Positions 26,991-35,391 of a DNA stretch of 64,000 nt are shown here, piece by piece. Source of the DNA: Rhodocyclus tenuis (GTDB lineage Bacteria; Pseudomonadota; Gammaproteobacteria; Burkholderiales; Rhodocyclaceae); the NCBI RefSeq assembly GCF_014197755.1, contig NZ_JACIGE010000013.1:1-64000 (forward strand), read 5' to 3'. Numbering within the stretch: position 1 is the stretch's first letter; the number at the start of each line of letters is the position of its first letter. The position numbers and the translations under genes are program-made. The notes below the pieces were generated by a model, which had not been told where the DNA came from, did no database searches, and saw only the letters and a list, made by a program, of their open reading frames with translations.

Positions 26991-27914
26991 ATGAAGATCA
27001 CCCTGCGCCAACTCGAAATATTCGGCGCGATTGCGCGCACCGAAAACGTCTCGCGCGCCGCCAAGCACCTGCACATGTCGCAATCGGCGGCGAGCAGCGC
27101 GCTGGTCGAGCTGGAAAGGCTGTTCGACTGCCCGCTTTTCGACCGCATCGGCAAGTCGCTGCATCTCAACTTGACCGGCCGCGGACTGCTGCCGGCGGTC
27201 GATGCACTGCTGGCGCAGGCGCAGGATGTCGAAACCCGGCTGGCCGGTGGCCGGCTGGGGCCGCTCAATGTCGGCGCGACGCTGACCATCGGCAACTATC
27301 TCGCCACCCTGCTGCTCGCCGAATACATGCAGCAGCACCCGGAATCGGCCGTCGAACTGCACGTCGCCAATACCGACGCGATCGTCGAGCGCCTGCTGCG
27401 CTTCGACTGCGACGTCGGCCTGATCGAGGGCGACGTCAGCCACCCCGAGCTGCTCGTCGAACGCTGGCTCGAAGACGAACTGGTGGTCTTCTGCGCCCCC
27501 GGCCATGCGCTGGCCACGGCGGGCAGCGCCGACAACGAGACGCTGGCACGGCAGGACTGGATCCTGCGCGAGCGCGGTTCGGGAACGCGCAGCCAGTTCG
27601 ACCGCATCGTCGCGCCGCAACTCGCGACCCTGAAGCTGCGCCTGGAACTCGAGCACACCGAGGCGATCAAGCGCGCCGTCGAGGCCGGCCTCGGCATCGC
27701 CTGCCTGTCGCGGCTGGCGCTGCGCGAAGCCCTGCGGCGCCGCAGCCTCATCGAAATCGCCACGCCGCAGTTCGATATGCGCCGCAGCTTCCACTTCGCG
27801 CGCCACCGGCAACGGCATCAGAGCGCAGCGGTGGCAGGCTTTCTGCAGCTATGCCGCGAACTCACCCGCCAGGCGGCGAGCACCAAACAGCTGCCGATGC
27901 CGTTCACCCTCTGA
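26991..27914 (+). CDS. finR: LysR-family regulator, FinR-like
   Basis: The 307-residue LysR-type regulator has an N-terminal winged helix (RQLEIFGAIARTENVSRAAK, HMSQSAASSALVELERLFDCPLF) and a two-lobed effector domain (GPLNVGATLTIGNYLATLLL, VGLIEGDVSHPEL, VEAGLGIACLSRLAL). It is divergent from fpr, exactly as finR is from fprA in Pseudomonas, where FinR activates fprA under superoxide or sulphite stress. The FinR name rests on that arrangement and general similarity; a CysB/YeiE-like regulator of another pathway is possible. Confidence 0.8.
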   Translation: MKITLRQLEIFGAIARTENVSRAAKHLHMSQSAASSALVELERLFDCPLFDRIGKSLHLNLTGRGLLPAVDALLAQAQDVETRLAGGRLGPLNVGATLTIGNYLATLLLAEYMQQHPESAVELHVANTDAIVERLLRFDCDVGLIEGDVSHPELLVERWLEDELVVFCAPGHALATAGSADNETLARQDWILRERGSGTRSQFDRIVAPQLATLKLRLELEHTEAIKRAVEAGLGIACLSRLALREALRRRSLIEIATPQFDMRRSFHFARHRQRHQSAAVAGFLQLCRELTRQAASTKQLPMPFTL

Positions 27915-27993
27915 GCTGAGGCAGTTCCGCCTCTGCCACGCCGCAACATCCAGGACAGGCGCGCCGCATCTGCAAACTTGCTGCGCGCTGCCG

Positions 27994-28630
<637 letters not shown>

Positions 28631-28644
28631 AGGGAACCACCACC

Positions 28645-28911
28645 ATGAACACGACAAACGCCAGCACCAATGACGAACAGGTACTCGTCCGCACCTTTTA
28701 CCTGCTGTCGCGCGCCGCGACCATCGGCGTCTGCCGTGGCCGCATGCGCGCCGTCATCCAGCACCTGACTGAGTTGCGCAGCGCCACGGGCGTCTCCGCT
28801 GCCGTACGTGAAATGTCGGAAAAGCTGCTCGTCGACTGGCGCGCGGCGCAGGCCGAACACTTCGCGCAGGATGCCGCACCCGCCGAGAAAGCCTGTCACT
28901 GCTTGCACTAG
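28645..28911 (+). CDS. Small 88-residue protein downstream of flavodoxin, unknown
   Basis: I do not recognise the family. The product is mostly helical, with one Cys in TIGVCRGRMRAVIQHL and a terminal Cys/His cluster (KACHCLH) that might bind a metal or cluster. It starts 14 bp after the flavodoxin stop with a GGGAA ribosome site, so it shares the Fur-controlled transcript. Possibly a flavodoxin-linked accessory protein; the function is unknown. Confidence 0.65.
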   Translation: MNTTNASTNDEQVLVRTFYLLSRAATIGVCRGRMRAVIQHLTELRSATGVSAAVREMSEKLLVDWRAAQAEHFAQDAAPAEKACHCLH

Positions 28912-28928
28912 GCAGTTTTCTGCGGTGC

Positions 28929-28968
28929 TTCCGCGTCTCGCTCGCCCAGGAGATCAAACGACGCGGAA
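28929..28968. terminator. Inverted repeat after the flavodoxin unit
   Basis: The arms TTCCGCGTC and GACGCGGAA (9 bp) enclose a 22-base loop just after the 88-residue ORF. There is no clear T run, so termination is only a possibility. Confidence 0.25.
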
Positions 28969-29019
28969 ACATTCGCAGAACTTGCTGTTCCGCCCAGCAT
29001 TAAATGCGAATATTTCTCG

Positions 29020-29061
29020 TTGACACAAATTCAAACGACTTCTAATATGAGAACCGTTATC
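29020..29061 (+). promoter_or_regulatory. Consensus sigma-70 promoter overlapped by a Fur box
   Basis: TTGACA (29020-29025) and TAATAT (29043-29048) are spaced exactly 17 bp, one of the best sigma-70 promoters in the window. A Fur-like 19-mer, TAATATGAGAACCGTTATC (29043-29061), covers the -10 element (13 of 19 bases match the Fur consensus by eye). This predicts strong expression under iron starvation of the small ORFs at 29081 and 29218 and perhaps the genes beyond. Confidence 0.65.
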
Positions 29062-29080
29062 ACTTACAGCGAGCACCATC

Positions 29081-29170
29081 ATGAATAGCATCATCGGCAA
29101 TCTCGTGCTTGTCGGCGCTCTGCTGTGGTGCGTTCTGCTCGGCAGCGTCGGTGACGGCCTTGCCCTGTAA
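29081..29170 (+). CDS. 29-residue hydrophobic peptide
   Basis: ATG at 29081 to TAA at 29170 gives a 29-residue peptide with one membrane-spanning stretch (NLVLVGALLWCVLLGSV) and a short polar tail. No strong Shine-Dalgarno is seen (AGCGAGC lies upstream). It is the first ORF after the Fur-overlapped promoter. It could be a small membrane protein or a leader peptide for the ORF at 29218; I cannot decide between them. Confidence 0.4.
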   Translation: MNSIIGNLVLVGALLWCVLLGSVGDGLAL

Positions 29171-29217
29171 GCCGACAAAACCACGATTCATCAACCGAGC
29201 GAAAGGAAAGCAAAAGC

Positions 29218-29421
29218 GTGGAAGCAAGCACCCGGTCACCATCACTCATGGCTGCTAACGCTACCGTGCTTGCCAAGCTGAACGATCTCTACAACGAAGC
29301 TTTTGCGCACGACGGCTATGCCGAAATCAGGGTTGAAATGCGCATCCTGCGACGCGGACAGAAAGAAGTCATTCTGCATTGTGGCAAGCAGTACCGTTAT
29401 GTAGTGGATTACGCGCTCTAG
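29218..29421 (+). CDS. 67-residue protein, weakly HemP-like
   Basis: The product starts at a GTG preceded by AAGGAA, or at the ATG at 29248. The C-terminal half (RILRRGQKEVILHCGKQYRYVVDY) recalls the HemP/HmuP pattern in which a basic turn is followed by EV-I-H-G-YR-L, but the usual LILTK ending is missing. HemP-like proteins are iron-regulated activators of haem-uptake genes. The iron-type promoter upstream supports an iron-related role; the similarity itself is weak. Confidence 0.55.
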   Translation: MEASTRSPSLMAANATVLAKLNDLYNEAFAHDGYAEIRVEMRILRRGQKEVILHCGKQYRYVVDYAL

Positions 29422-29507
29422 GCAATCTGGAGCGCACAAGATTCCGACCGGGGTGGGCCTGGCGGATGGAAGAAAACGCCGGCGACGGGGGGTCGCGGCG
29501 AAATCAC

Positions 29508-29526
29508 CCGGACTTGTCCGGAATTT
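29508..29526 (+). terminator. Weak terminator-like hairpin before pseudopilin gene
   Basis: CCGGA-N4-TCCGG (29508-29521) is followed by AATTT. It is short but compact and could separate the Fur-controlled small ORFs from the pseudopilin gene at 29596. Confidence 0.3.
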
Positions 29527-29595
29527 CGTTAAGCAACTGGCGCAGGAGTTCCCAGCGGCTGGGAATCCGTAACCATCCAGATCAGGAAGCCCAAC

Positions 29596-30567
29596 ATGAA
29601 AATCACGCTCAGCAAACTCATGGCCATGCCGATGGCCGAACTGAAGTCCAGAATCGAGTCGATCGACGCCGCCGCCGTACGCGGCCGTGCGCTGCGCCGT
29701 CAGCTCAACGGCCTGAAGAAGAAGTCGGGCGGCTTCACGCTGCTCGAACTGCTCGTCGTCGTCGCCATCCTGGCAGCGATCGCCGGCACCGCAACGATCA
29801 TGCTGCAGGACACCGACCGCAAGGCCTCGGCCGCCGCGCACGTGGCGATGATGGACGAGCTGTCGAAGGGCATCCAGACCTTCCGCGTGCTCAACCAGGG
29901 CATGTATCCGGACAACTTCGACTCGCTGCTCGGAAACGGGACCGCTACTCTGACCGGAGCAACCCCTCTGACGGGCTTCCTGAGCGAAGACCTCATCGGC
30001 GACGGAACGGCTGGCAGCGGCAGCATCGAGCCGACCACGCTCACCGCCGCCGACGTTGCGGCACTTGACAGCGTCGGCATCAAGAACGCCAGGGTTGTCG
30101 ATACCACCCAGGATCCGAACGCCGGCACCGAAGGCAGTTGCGCCACGGGCGCTCTCATCCAGACGATGCTGAAGAGCAAGTCGACCGACATCACGGCGCA
30201 GAACATCTTCAAGGATGCCACGGCTGGCAATGGTTGCGGCTTTGCGGCGAGCGCCCCGCTCATCGCCGACGGCGCTGCCTATCGCTGGCGCGCGAGTGGC
30301 AACGTGCGCGTCAACGCCGCCGCGACCGACCGCCTGATCGCCTTCGGCGTCGGCCCGGACAGCACGCTGTTCGCGCCGAGCACCATCGGCGCGCTGTCGA
30401 ACGTGCCGGTCTACCGCCATGTGCAGCCGACCGAGTACAACCGCTTCATCGTCCTCTGGAACGTGTCGACCACCGGTGGCCAGGCCAGCTTCCAGGCCAT
30501 CGTCGATGGCGCGGGCGACACCAAGGACGAAGAACTCGGCGAGTTCGACAACGTCCGCAAGACCTAA
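29596..30567 (+). CDS. Pseudopilin with unusually long leader (type II secretion/type IV pilus-like)
   Basis: The 323-residue protein carries the prepilin motif GG/FTLLELLVVVAIL, with predicted cleavage after residue 46. The leader is far longer than the usual 6-8 residues and mostly charged or helical. After the hydrophobic helix comes DTDRKASAAAHVAMMDELSKGIQTFRVLNQGMYP, a GspG-like arrangement, then a large Ser/Thr/Gly-rich globular domain with two Cys (EGSCATG, GNGCGFA) that may form a disulphide. It sits upstream of, and apart from, the rest of the secretion genes, with ftrD- and ftrA-like genes between. It is probably the major pseudopilin. Confidence 0.82.
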   Translation: MKITLSKLMAMPMAELKSRIESIDAAAVRGRALRRQLNGLKKKSGGFTLLELLVVVAILAAIAGTATIMLQDTDRKASAAAHVAMMDELSKGIQTFRVLNQGMYPDNFDSLLGNGTATLTGATPLTGFLSEDLIGDGTAGSGSIEPTTLTAADVAALDSVGIKNARVVDTTQDPNAGTEGSCATGALIQTMLKSKSTDITAQNIFKDATAGNGCGFAASAPLIADGAAYRWRASGNVRVNAAATDRLIAFGVGPDSTLFAPSTIGALSNVPVYRHVQPTEYNRFIVLWNVSTTGGQASFQAIVDGAGDTKDEELGEFDNVRKT

Positions 30568-30588
30568 GTCGATCGTCTGACCGACTGG

Positions 30589-30647
30589 CGGCCGGGCCTC
30601 TTGCCCGCCGCCGCCGCGCGGCGCCGGAAGCAGCTCTCCGGCGCCGC
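30589..30647 (+). terminator. Two strong hairpins after the pseudopilin gene
   Basis: GGCGG(C)CGGGC-CTCTT-GCCCGCCGCC (about 30589-30613) is followed by a perfect 11-bp stem GCGGCGCCGGA/TCCGGCGCCGC with an 8-base loop (30618-30647), then CCCCCTCTG. Such hairpins often terminate or stabilise pilin messages and would lower read-through into the next gene. Confidence 0.45.
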
Positions 30648-30682
30648 CCCCCTCTGTCCGCACTACCCTCTGCAGTCGCCCA

Positions 30683-32083
30683 ATGACCCAGCCAGCTTCC
30701 GTCGCCAGCGTCGTCGAGGCGTTTTTCGTTCGCCACCGCGAGCGCTTCGTCTATGTGCATCTGGTCTTCTTCGTCTTCTTCCTGATCCTGCTGTTTGCGC
30801 CGCTGTTCTCGGCCGAGGCAAAGGTTGGTGACACGCAGTGGACGAATTTTGCGCTGTTCGCCAACTACGTCATGTGGGGCCTGTGGTTCCCGCTGACGCT
30901 CGCGTCGGTGATCTTCACCGGGCGCAGCTGGTGCGGACTGTTCTGCCCGATGGGCGCCGCCTCCGAATGGTCCAGCCGCGTCGGCCTGAAGCGGCCGATT
31001 CCGGCGTGGCTGCGCTGGGAAGGTACGCCGATCGTCAGCTTCGTCGTCATCACCGTACTCGGCCAGACCGTCGGCGTGCGCGAACACCCCGAAGGGGTCG
31101 CCATCATCTTCGGCGGCACCATGCTCTGCGCCATTGTCTTCGGCCTGCTGTTCACCAACGGCAAGCGCCCCTGGTGCCGGCACGCCTGCCCGGTCGGACT
31201 GCTGCTCGGGCTGTTTTCGCGGCTCGGCATCGTGCATTTCCAGCAGAAGAAGATCATCTACTTCGAAAAGACCAGCAGCGCCGAGCGCTACGCCGAACGC
31301 GGCCTCTGCCCGACGCTGATTGACATCAAGCGCAAGGACGAATCGCGCCACTGCATCGAGTGCTTCAAGTGCGTGCATCCGCAGAACAGCGGCGGCCTGC
31401 AGATGCGCTTCCGCCATCCAGGCGCCGAGGTCGAGAAAATCCGCACGCACCATCCCAACATCACCGAGGTCGTCTTCTTCTTTGTCGCCATCGGCACCGC
31501 GCTCGGCGGCTTCCTCTGGCTGACGCTCGAGTCCTACCAGAATTTGCGCCGCAGCGTCGGCGAGTGGGCGCTGGCGCAGGACTGGAGCTGGATCGGCAAC
31601 AGCGGTCCGGGCTGGCTGATGAGCGTGCACCCGGCGCGCGGCGAGGTATTCAGCTGGCTCGACTTCTTCATGATTGCCGGCTTCATGCTCGCCTGCGCCG
31701 CCGCCACCGCGCTGGTGCTCGGGCTGATGACACTGGCGGCGGCCTTCCTCGCCGGCGAGGAAGGCGGCGACGGCACGCTCGCCTCGCGCTTCCTCGAACT
31801 CGGCTACCAGTTCGCACCGGTGTCGCTGGTGTCGCTGATCATCGGCCTCGGTTCCAAGCTGTTCATGCCGCTCGATGCCTTCGGCGCCGACGCGCCCGGC
31901 ATCGCCAAGGAAGGGCTCTTCGCCATCGGTTTCCTGTGGAGCCTGCTGCTCGGCTACCGGCTGCTCGGTGAGCAGGGTATCGCCCCCGCGAAGCGCTGGC
32001 TGCCGCTCATGCCCGGCGTCGTCGGCAGCTGCATGATCGGCATCGCCTGGTGGGTCGCCATCTTCGGGGCGATTGAACTGTGA
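30683..32083 (+). CDS. ftrD: FtrD-like membrane polyferredoxin (NapH/NosR/CcoG-related)
   Basis: The 466-residue inner-membrane protein has about eight helices and cysteine motifs of the NapH/MauN/NosR class: CGLFCPMGA (about 93-101), CRHACPVG (about 166-173) and CIECFKCVHP (about 226-235). Such proteins pass electrons across or along the membrane. In the FtrABCD iron-uptake system of Bordetella the fourth component is a protein of this kind, and here the next gene encodes the P19/FtrA-like partner. I infer a role in reoxidising or reducing iron or copper during ferrous uptake. A nitrous-oxide-reductase role is less likely without nosZ. Confidence 0.75.
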   Translation: MTQPASVASVVEAFFVRHRERFVYVHLVFFVFFLILLFAPLFSAEAKVGDTQWTNFALFANYVMWGLWFPLTLASVIFTGRSWCGLFCPMGAASEWSSRVGLKRPIPAWLRWEGTPIVSFVVITVLGQTVGVREHPEGVAIIFGGTMLCAIVFGLLFTNGKRPWCRHACPVGLLLGLFSRLGIVHFQQKKIIYFEKTSSAERYAERGLCPTLIDIKRKDESRHCIECFKCVHPQNSGGLQMRFRHPGAEVEKIRTHHPNITEVVFFFVAIGTALGGFLWLTLESYQNLRRSVGEWALAQDWSWIGNSGPGWLMSVHPARGEVFSWLDFFMIAGFMLACAAATALVLGLMTLAAAFLAGEEGGDGTLASRFLELGYQFAPVSLVSLIIGLGSKLFMPLDAFGADAPGIAKEGLFAIGFLWSLLLGYRLLGEQGIAPAKRWLPLMPGVVGSCMIGIAWWVAIFGAIEL

Positions 32084-32177
32084 CCGACCCACGCCCGCGG
32101 CACGTCTGTCCGTTCGGCCCGCATTCGATGCAGGCCCCGGCCGTCGACTTTATCGCATCGCAAAGGAGCATCCCGTC

Positions 32178-32744
32178 GTGACCGAACAACATGTCAGACA
32201 CGCAATCTTTCCGGCAATCCTCCTCGCTCTGGCGCTGCTGCCTCTGCCAGCGCAGGCGACTCAGGAAAAGATCACCGAGATGGAAGGCGAACGCATCGTC
32301 CGCAACAGCATGACGATCGAAGCCGAGTACATCCAGCCGGTCGAACTGCAGAACGGCAAGGTCGCACGCAAGGATGCCGACATCTACCTGCAGGCGCACA
32401 TCAAGGCTGCCAGCGCCAATCCGCTCGGCTTTTCGAAGTTCGCCTGGATTCCTTTCCTCGACGTGCGCTACACGCTGAAGAAAACCGGCACCCGCTGGCA
32501 GAGCGAAGGGCGTCTCGATCCGGCGATTGCCCAGTACGGACCGCACTACGGCGCCAACGTCAAGCTCGACGGCTTCGGCAAGTACCACCTGACGCTGCAT
32601 GTCGCCCCGCCGGCGGAAGGCATCTATCGGCACATCGGCGTCGATACGGGAATGGTCTTCTGGAAACCTTTCGACGTCGACTGGAACTTCAGCTACCTCG
32701 GTGTCGGCAAGCGTACCGCTGTTGGTGGTTCGGGCGGGTACTAG
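32178..32744 (+). CDS. ftrA: P19/FtrA-like periplasmic ferrous-iron binding protein
   Basis: The 188-residue secreted protein (signal peptide ending PAQAT) belongs to the P19/Tp34/FtrA iron-transport family. Diagnostic segments are IEAEYIQPVELQ, ADIYLQAHIKAA, FAWIPFLDVRYTLKKTG, YGPHYGANVKLDGFGKYHL and IYRHIGVDTGMVFWKPFDVDW. The GPHYG and RH histidines are metal ligands in the family. Where I recall the family having PMVASDGPHYG this protein reads PAIAQYGPHYG, so the Met ligand seems lost. The start is a GTG at 32178 with AAAGGAG upstream. Its normal permease partner, FTR1, is encoded at 52233, about 20 kb away. Confidence 0.88.
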   Translation: MTEQHVRHAIFPAILLALALLPLPAQATQEKITEMEGERIVRNSMTIEAEYIQPVELQNGKVARKDADIYLQAHIKAASANPLGFSKFAWIPFLDVRYTLKKTGTRWQSEGRLDPAIAQYGPHYGANVKLDGFGKYHLTLHVAPPAEGIYRHIGVDTGMVFWKPFDVDWNFSYLGVGKRTAVGGSGGY

Positions 32745-32747
32745 GCC

Positions 32748-33734
32748 GTGTCACGCGCATCAGACGCCCTCCGCCAATCGGCCCGCTGCGCCTGCGTGGC
32801 GGCAGCCGGCACGCCAGCCCGGCACGCGCCAGGGGTCGGGCGAGGCGTCGATTCGCGCGGTTTCACGCTGATCGAACTGCTGGTCGTCTGCGCCATTCTT
32901 GCGGCACTGTCGTTCGTCTCGTGGAGCGGCTACGCGGGCGTTCAGGAAAGTGCCGAGGACGAGGTCGCACGCGCCGAAATGCAGCGCCTCGCCGACGCGC
33001 TCCGCCGCTTCAAGGCAGATACGGGCTTCTATCCCGGCCAGGGGCCGTTTGCGCTGGCGACATCAGGGACGAGCGAATCCGGCAGCGCCGGCAGCGTCAG
33101 CTGCAATCCACTCGGCGGCGTCCTGCGCAGCTGGGCCGCCCCCGACCTCGATATCAACAAGGACGCGTGGTTCGCCTCGCCGGCCAATCTGGCACTGCTC
33201 TTTGACGCGCCGGCGCTGTGCGCCAACCATCCGCTGGCCTTTCTCAAGCGCTGGAACGCCGAAACGCGGCGCGGCTGGCACGGTCCTTACCTGCCGAGCG
33301 CTTCCCGGCTATGGGTCGACCACGGCGCCGACCTCAACGCCAGCACGCTGGTTGCCGGCGCGCCCGACGGCACCGGCACACCGCTCGCCGGCAGCAAGAT
33401 TCTCGACATCCCGGCCTTTGGCGCCGGCCCGCGCTATCGCGCCGCCGGCCCGAGCGGCAGCAGCTGCAGCGGGCAATCCGCCGAGAACGGCAACTGCATG
33501 CTCGGTTGGCGAACGATGCCGCGCGAAACGATCGGCTATTCCGACGCGCAGCAGGAACTGATCGCGCACGCCCGCCCGTTCACGGTTTTCGGTCTGGCCA
33601 ATAACGACCATCCCCGGATCGTCTACTGGGGACGCGACGGGCGTTACGGCGGCCGCAACACGCTCGACGCCTGCCTCCCCAACCTGATTGCCGACGACGG
33701 CGCCGACGACCAGGTGCTCTGCCTCGATCACTGA
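32748..33734 (+). CDS. Pseudopilin, GspG-like, long leader
   Basis: The 328-residue prepilin-like protein has the cleavage motif RG/FTLIELLVVCAIL after residue 38, then EVARAEMQRLADALRRFKADTGFYPGQGP, a typical GspG-type start of the globular domain. Six or more Cys residues in the globular part could form disulphides. A GTG start three bases after ftrA suggests coupling; other starts nearer the motif exist (none with a clear ribosome site), so the leader length is uncertain. Confidence 0.82.
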   Translation: MSRASDALRQSARCACVAAAGTPARHAPGVGRGVDSRGFTLIELLVVCAILAALSFVSWSGYAGVQESAEDEVARAEMQRLADALRRFKADTGFYPGQGPFALATSGTSESGSAGSVSCNPLGGVLRSWAAPDLDINKDAWFASPANLALLFDAPALCANHPLAFLKRWNAETRRGWHGPYLPSASRLWVDHGADLNASTLVAGAPDGTGTPLAGSKILDIPAFGAGPRYRAAGPSGSSCSGQSAENGNCMLGWRTMPRETIGYSDAQQELIAHARPFTVFGLANNDHPRIVYWGRDGRYGGRNTLDACLPNLIADDGADDQVLCLDH

Positions 33735-33751
33735 TCCACCACGAGACCCAC

Positions 33752-34279
33752 ATGAAAGCACAAGCACTTCCCCGCCTGAGCGCAAGGCTGCTGCACAGCG
33801 CGATTCTTGGCCTGGCGCTTGCCGCGCTGGCGCCAGCCGTCAGCGCGGCAGGATCAACCAACGGCGCGAAAGCCCCCGAGATCAGCGAACAGGCACTCGA
33901 TGCGGATACCACCTACAAGCAGGTCGACCTGAAAACCCTGGTTGCCGCGTCGCGAACCGAGGTGCCCGGCCAGCGCATCATTTTTGCACCGTCACCGATC
34001 CGCTTTCGCGCCACCCTGGGCGCGCTGCCCTCACCACAGAAGTCGGAATACCTGATGAGCGCGCTGGGCATGATGAAGATCAGCAACCCGCCCAAGGTCA
34101 GCCAGCGCATCGCACTCGATTACGGTGGCGAAAGGCCACTCGCCGCCTATATCGAAGACGCCGCGGCGGCGCGTCTCGCGCGCGAGGTGAAGCCCGGCGA
34201 CGCGCGCACCTTCTACGCCTTTCACGTCTACAACTCGACCCGCGGCCCGGCGCTGCTGGTCATGTCCTTCGCCGACTGA
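33752..34279 (+). CDS. Secreted 175-residue protein in the secretion cluster, unknown
   Basis: It has a signal peptide (hydrophobic run about 15-32, cut near VSAAG) and a mature domain with QRIIFAPSPIRFRATLGALP and KSEYLMSALGMMKIS. No family was recognised and no Cys are present. It sits between two pseudopilin genes and overlaps the next start by one base (TGATG), so it is most likely a periplasmic component of the same machine. Confidence 0.7.
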   Translation: MKAQALPRLSARLLHSAILGLALAALAPAVSAAGSTNGAKAPEISEQALDADTTYKQVDLKTLVAASRTEVPGQRIIFAPSPIRFRATLGALPSPQKSEYLMSALGMMKISNPPKVSQRIALDYGGERPLAAYIEDAAAARLAREVKPGDARTFYAFHVYNSTRGPALLVMSFAD

Positions 34280-35391
34280 TGCCGAAAGCACACGCCAGAC
34301 AGGCCGCGCGTTCGCTGTGGCAAGCTCCCGGGCAGGCGCCATGGCGCGCCGCCGGCGGCTTCACGCTGATCGAGTTGCTGGTCGTCGTCGCCATTCTCAC
34401 CTCGGTATCTCTGCTCGCCTTCGGCGTCAGCAGCGAAGACCGCGCGCAGATCCGCTACGACGACACACGCGAACGCCTCAAGCAGCTACGCAGCGCCATC
34501 CTCGGTCAGCTCGGCCCGGCGCCGGGCAAGGCCATCGGCGGTTTTGTCGCCGACAACGGCGACCTGCCGGGCGACCTGGCCACGCTCCTGCAACGCGGCA
34601 GTCTGGTCGAACAGGCGGTCGTCAGCCCGCAGTTCGACCCGCAGCCGGTCGCCGCAAGCTGCGCCGGCAGCGGCAGCGATGTCATTGCGCTCTCTGACAA
34701 CGCCGCGCTGCTGGTCAAGGGACACCGCGGCGACTACCTCGGCGGACTGGCCTTCAACGGCCGTTTTCGCGACGGCTGGGGCAACGAAAGCGCAGATGCC
34801 AGCGACGACGCCCGGAACTTCGGCTGGTCGCTGGCCATCGACAGCAGCGCGCGCAGCCTTGCCGTCAGCAGCCTCGGCGCCGACAACGCCGTCGGTGGCG
34901 ACGACTATGCGAGCGACCATGTACTGAATGTGACAAAGACTGACTGGCTGGTGCCGCTGCAGGGGATCAGCGTGACGGTCGTCAACTTCACGCAGCAGGA
35001 CATCGCCGCCAGAAACCTTTCGGTCAGCCTGCTCGTCTTCCGCAACAACAGCAGCGGCGGCGAGTGGCTGCGCTATTCGACGCCGATCGCCGCCAGCACC
35101 TGTCTCGACGGCACCGGCGACGGACTGGTCAATGGCATCAGTTGTTCGCAGAGCCTGGTGTTCAGCTTCGACGCCAACTGCAAGGCCGGTGACAGCAGCA
35201 GCGGCCCAAGCTGGGTGCCGCAGGGGCAGCACCTGTTGCTGCTGACTGCCCATAGCAGCGCAAACCTCTGGGACGGCAGCGACGCGATCGAACACGATCG
35301 CGCCGGCACCAGTACGAAGTACAGGTACTTCACCCGCGTCAATCTCGTTCCCGGCCAGCGACCGGCCGACATCAGGATGGAACTGCGATGA
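34279..35391 (+). CDS. Large pseudopilin (GspH/GspK-like position), long leader
   Basis: The 370-residue protein has the motif GG/FTLIELLVVVAILTSVSLLAFG after residue 27, a coiled RYDDTRERLKQLRSAILGQLG segment, and a large globular domain with five Cys and many Ser/Asn/Gly residues. Its size suggests a tip or minor pseudopilin, or a substrate-binding pseudopilin. It overlaps the following gene by ATGA. Confidence 0.8.
   Translation: MPKAHARQAARSLWQAPGQAPWRAAGGFTLIELLVVVAILTSVSLLAFGVSSEDRAQIRYDDTRERLKQLRSAILGQLGPAPGKAIGGFVADNGDLPGDLATLLQRGSLVEQAVVSPQFDPQPVAASCAGSGSDVIALSDNAALLVKGHRGDYLGGLAFNGRFRDGWGNESADASDDARNFGWSLAIDSSARSLAVSSLGADNAVGGDDYASDHVLNVTKTDWLVPLQGISVTVVNFTQQDIAARNLSVSLLVFRNNSSGGEWLRYSTPIAASTCLDGTGDGLVNGISCSQSLVFSFDANCKAGDSSSGPSWVPQGQHLLLLTAHSSANLWDGSDAIEHDRAGTSTKYRYFTRVNLVPGQRPADIRMELR

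Noticed and set aside
29422-29595. GEMM (c-di-GMP) riboswitch before the first pseudopilin
   Set aside because: Some GC-rich hairpins are present but the conserved GEMM core bases are not.
30683-32083. NosR or CcoG as the identity of the polyferredoxin
   Set aside because: No nos or cco genes are nearby and the P19-like gene follows directly, as in FtrABCD sets.
30446-32092. 548-residue leftward frame over the FtrD-like gene
   Set aside because: It is rich in His, Glu, Arg and Gln as expected for an antisense shadow of a membrane-protein gene, with no recognisable domain.
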